NCBI GenBank assembly: GCA_021157805.1
Contig: JAGGVW010000123.1
Span: 1 to 6,279 of the forward strand
Length of the DNA: 6,279 nucleotides
Direction: 5' to 3'
Source: a bacterium
GTDB taxonomy: Bacteria > Ratteibacteria > UBA8468 > B48-G9 > JAFGKM01
The notes beneath the pieces are model-generated. The model searched no databases. It saw nothing but the letters and a program-made list of their open reading frames with translations, and was not told where the DNA came from. Shown one piece after another: positions 5,781-6,279 of this stretch. The position numbers and the translations under genes are program-made. Each line of letters begins with the position of its first letter. The stretch's first letter is position 1.

Positions 5781-6279
5781 TTATAAAAGAGCCTCAATTT
5801 CAAGTCGGGATAAAAGATAGGAAATAGTGGATTCTGCTCCCTGATTTCTATTTGCTCCTTTTGGAGTTAATCCATCAAAACACCCACCTGTAACTGGGTC
5901 ATACATCATCTCTCCTTTTGTATTCCTTCCAAGATACCAGTCAAAAACAATTAAAGCATTTTCTCCATATTCTTTCTCTCCAGTAATTTTCATCCCTGCT
6001 TTCAATGCCTCAATCATACAACTTGCCTCTATAGGTTGCTGGTCATAATATGGTCTCTTTCCACCCCTAATATACCACTTCTTATTTCCTATGGGTATAA
6101 ATCTGTTATCAATTATTGTTATGTTTTTTATAAACTCAAGTGATTCAAGTCCTATTTCAAGATACTCGTTTTTCTTTGTAATATCATAGGCAAGTAAAAG
6201 TCCAAGAGGTAATTTTGCATTTGCATAGGTTATAATATTTTCAAACCATTTCCAGTTATTTCCTGCTGTCACTTTATAT
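5781..6279 (-). CDS. C-terminal part of a glycosidase-like (alpha/alpha toroid) protein, truncated by window edge
   Basis: The frame is open to the window edge. A GTG at 6272 exists, but conserved sequence (GNNWKWFE, bases 6263-6240) follows at once, so the start is probably outside. Numbered from that GTG, the visible motifs are NIITYANAKLPLGLLLAYDI (12-31), YYDQQPIEASCMIEAL (75-90), FDWYLGRN (110-117) and the C-terminal CFDGL...NRNQGAESTISYLL (131-154). Alternating helical segments, each with conserved aromatic and acidic residues, resemble six-hairpin glycosidase folds. From memory, very similar C-termini occur in proteins of glycan clusters, some fused behind a glycosyltransferase domain and near GH130 phosphorylases. 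Catalytic role and substrate are unknown. The stop is 2 nt before a possible mtaB ATG, so the two are probably co-transcribed. The family call is from pattern memory; the existence of the gene is firm. Confidence 0.65.
   Translation of the reverse strand, partial: YKVTAGNNWKWFENIITYANAKLPLGLLLAYDITKKNEYLEIGLESLEFIKNITIIDNRFIPIGNKKWYIRGGKRPYYDQQPIEASCMIEALKAGMKITGEKEYGENALIVFDWYLGRNTKGEMMYDPVTGGCFDGLTPKGANRNQGAESTISYLLSRLEIEALL

Overview
This 6.3-kb stretch is AT-rich and almost entirely coding, with two convergent gene sets and only 2 bp of intergenic DNA. The proteins are rich in Lys, Ile and Glu. Heptose-nucleotide genes point to a Gram-negative-type envelope. I take the source to be an uncultured, streamlined, possibly thermophilic bacterium. 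A lineage of the Omnitrophota kind would fit, but the sequence alone does not prove a phylum.

Plus strand, 1-4381: five genes overlap head to tail like one polycistronic unit that enters from the left. They are the C-terminal ~85% of a sedoheptulose-7-phosphate isomerase (gmhA), a heptose-1-phosphate adenylyltransferase (rfaE2/hldC), a thiamine-phosphate synthase with an N-terminal ThiD2-type domain (thiE), the membrane AAA+ metalloprotease FtsH, and GTP cyclohydrolase I (folE). The overlaps are 1, 4, 52 and 44 nt. The two long ones lie at the two ends of ftsH. gmhA and rfaE2 are non-adjacent steps of ADP-heptose synthesis; the kinase and phosphatase steps are not in the window. ThiE and FolE make cofactors (thiamine, folate/pterin), so the unit mixes envelope, cofactor and proteostasis functions.

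Minus strand, 6279-4374: three genes read toward the first set. They are the C-terminal part of a glycosidase-like (alpha/alpha toroid) protein cut by the window edge, a MiaB-family tRNA methylthiotransferase most like MtaB, and an unrecognised 60-residue protein with two predicted membrane helices. folE and the small protein overlap by 8 nt at their 3' ends, and a weak hairpin spans this junction.

No RNA gene, CRISPR array, transposase or phage gene is visible, and no stretch over 300 bp lacks a gene. I found no evident novel multi-gene system. The most unusual items are a GC-rich perfect palindrome covering the mtaB translation start, the long overlaps flanking ftsH, and the uncharacterised small membrane protein.
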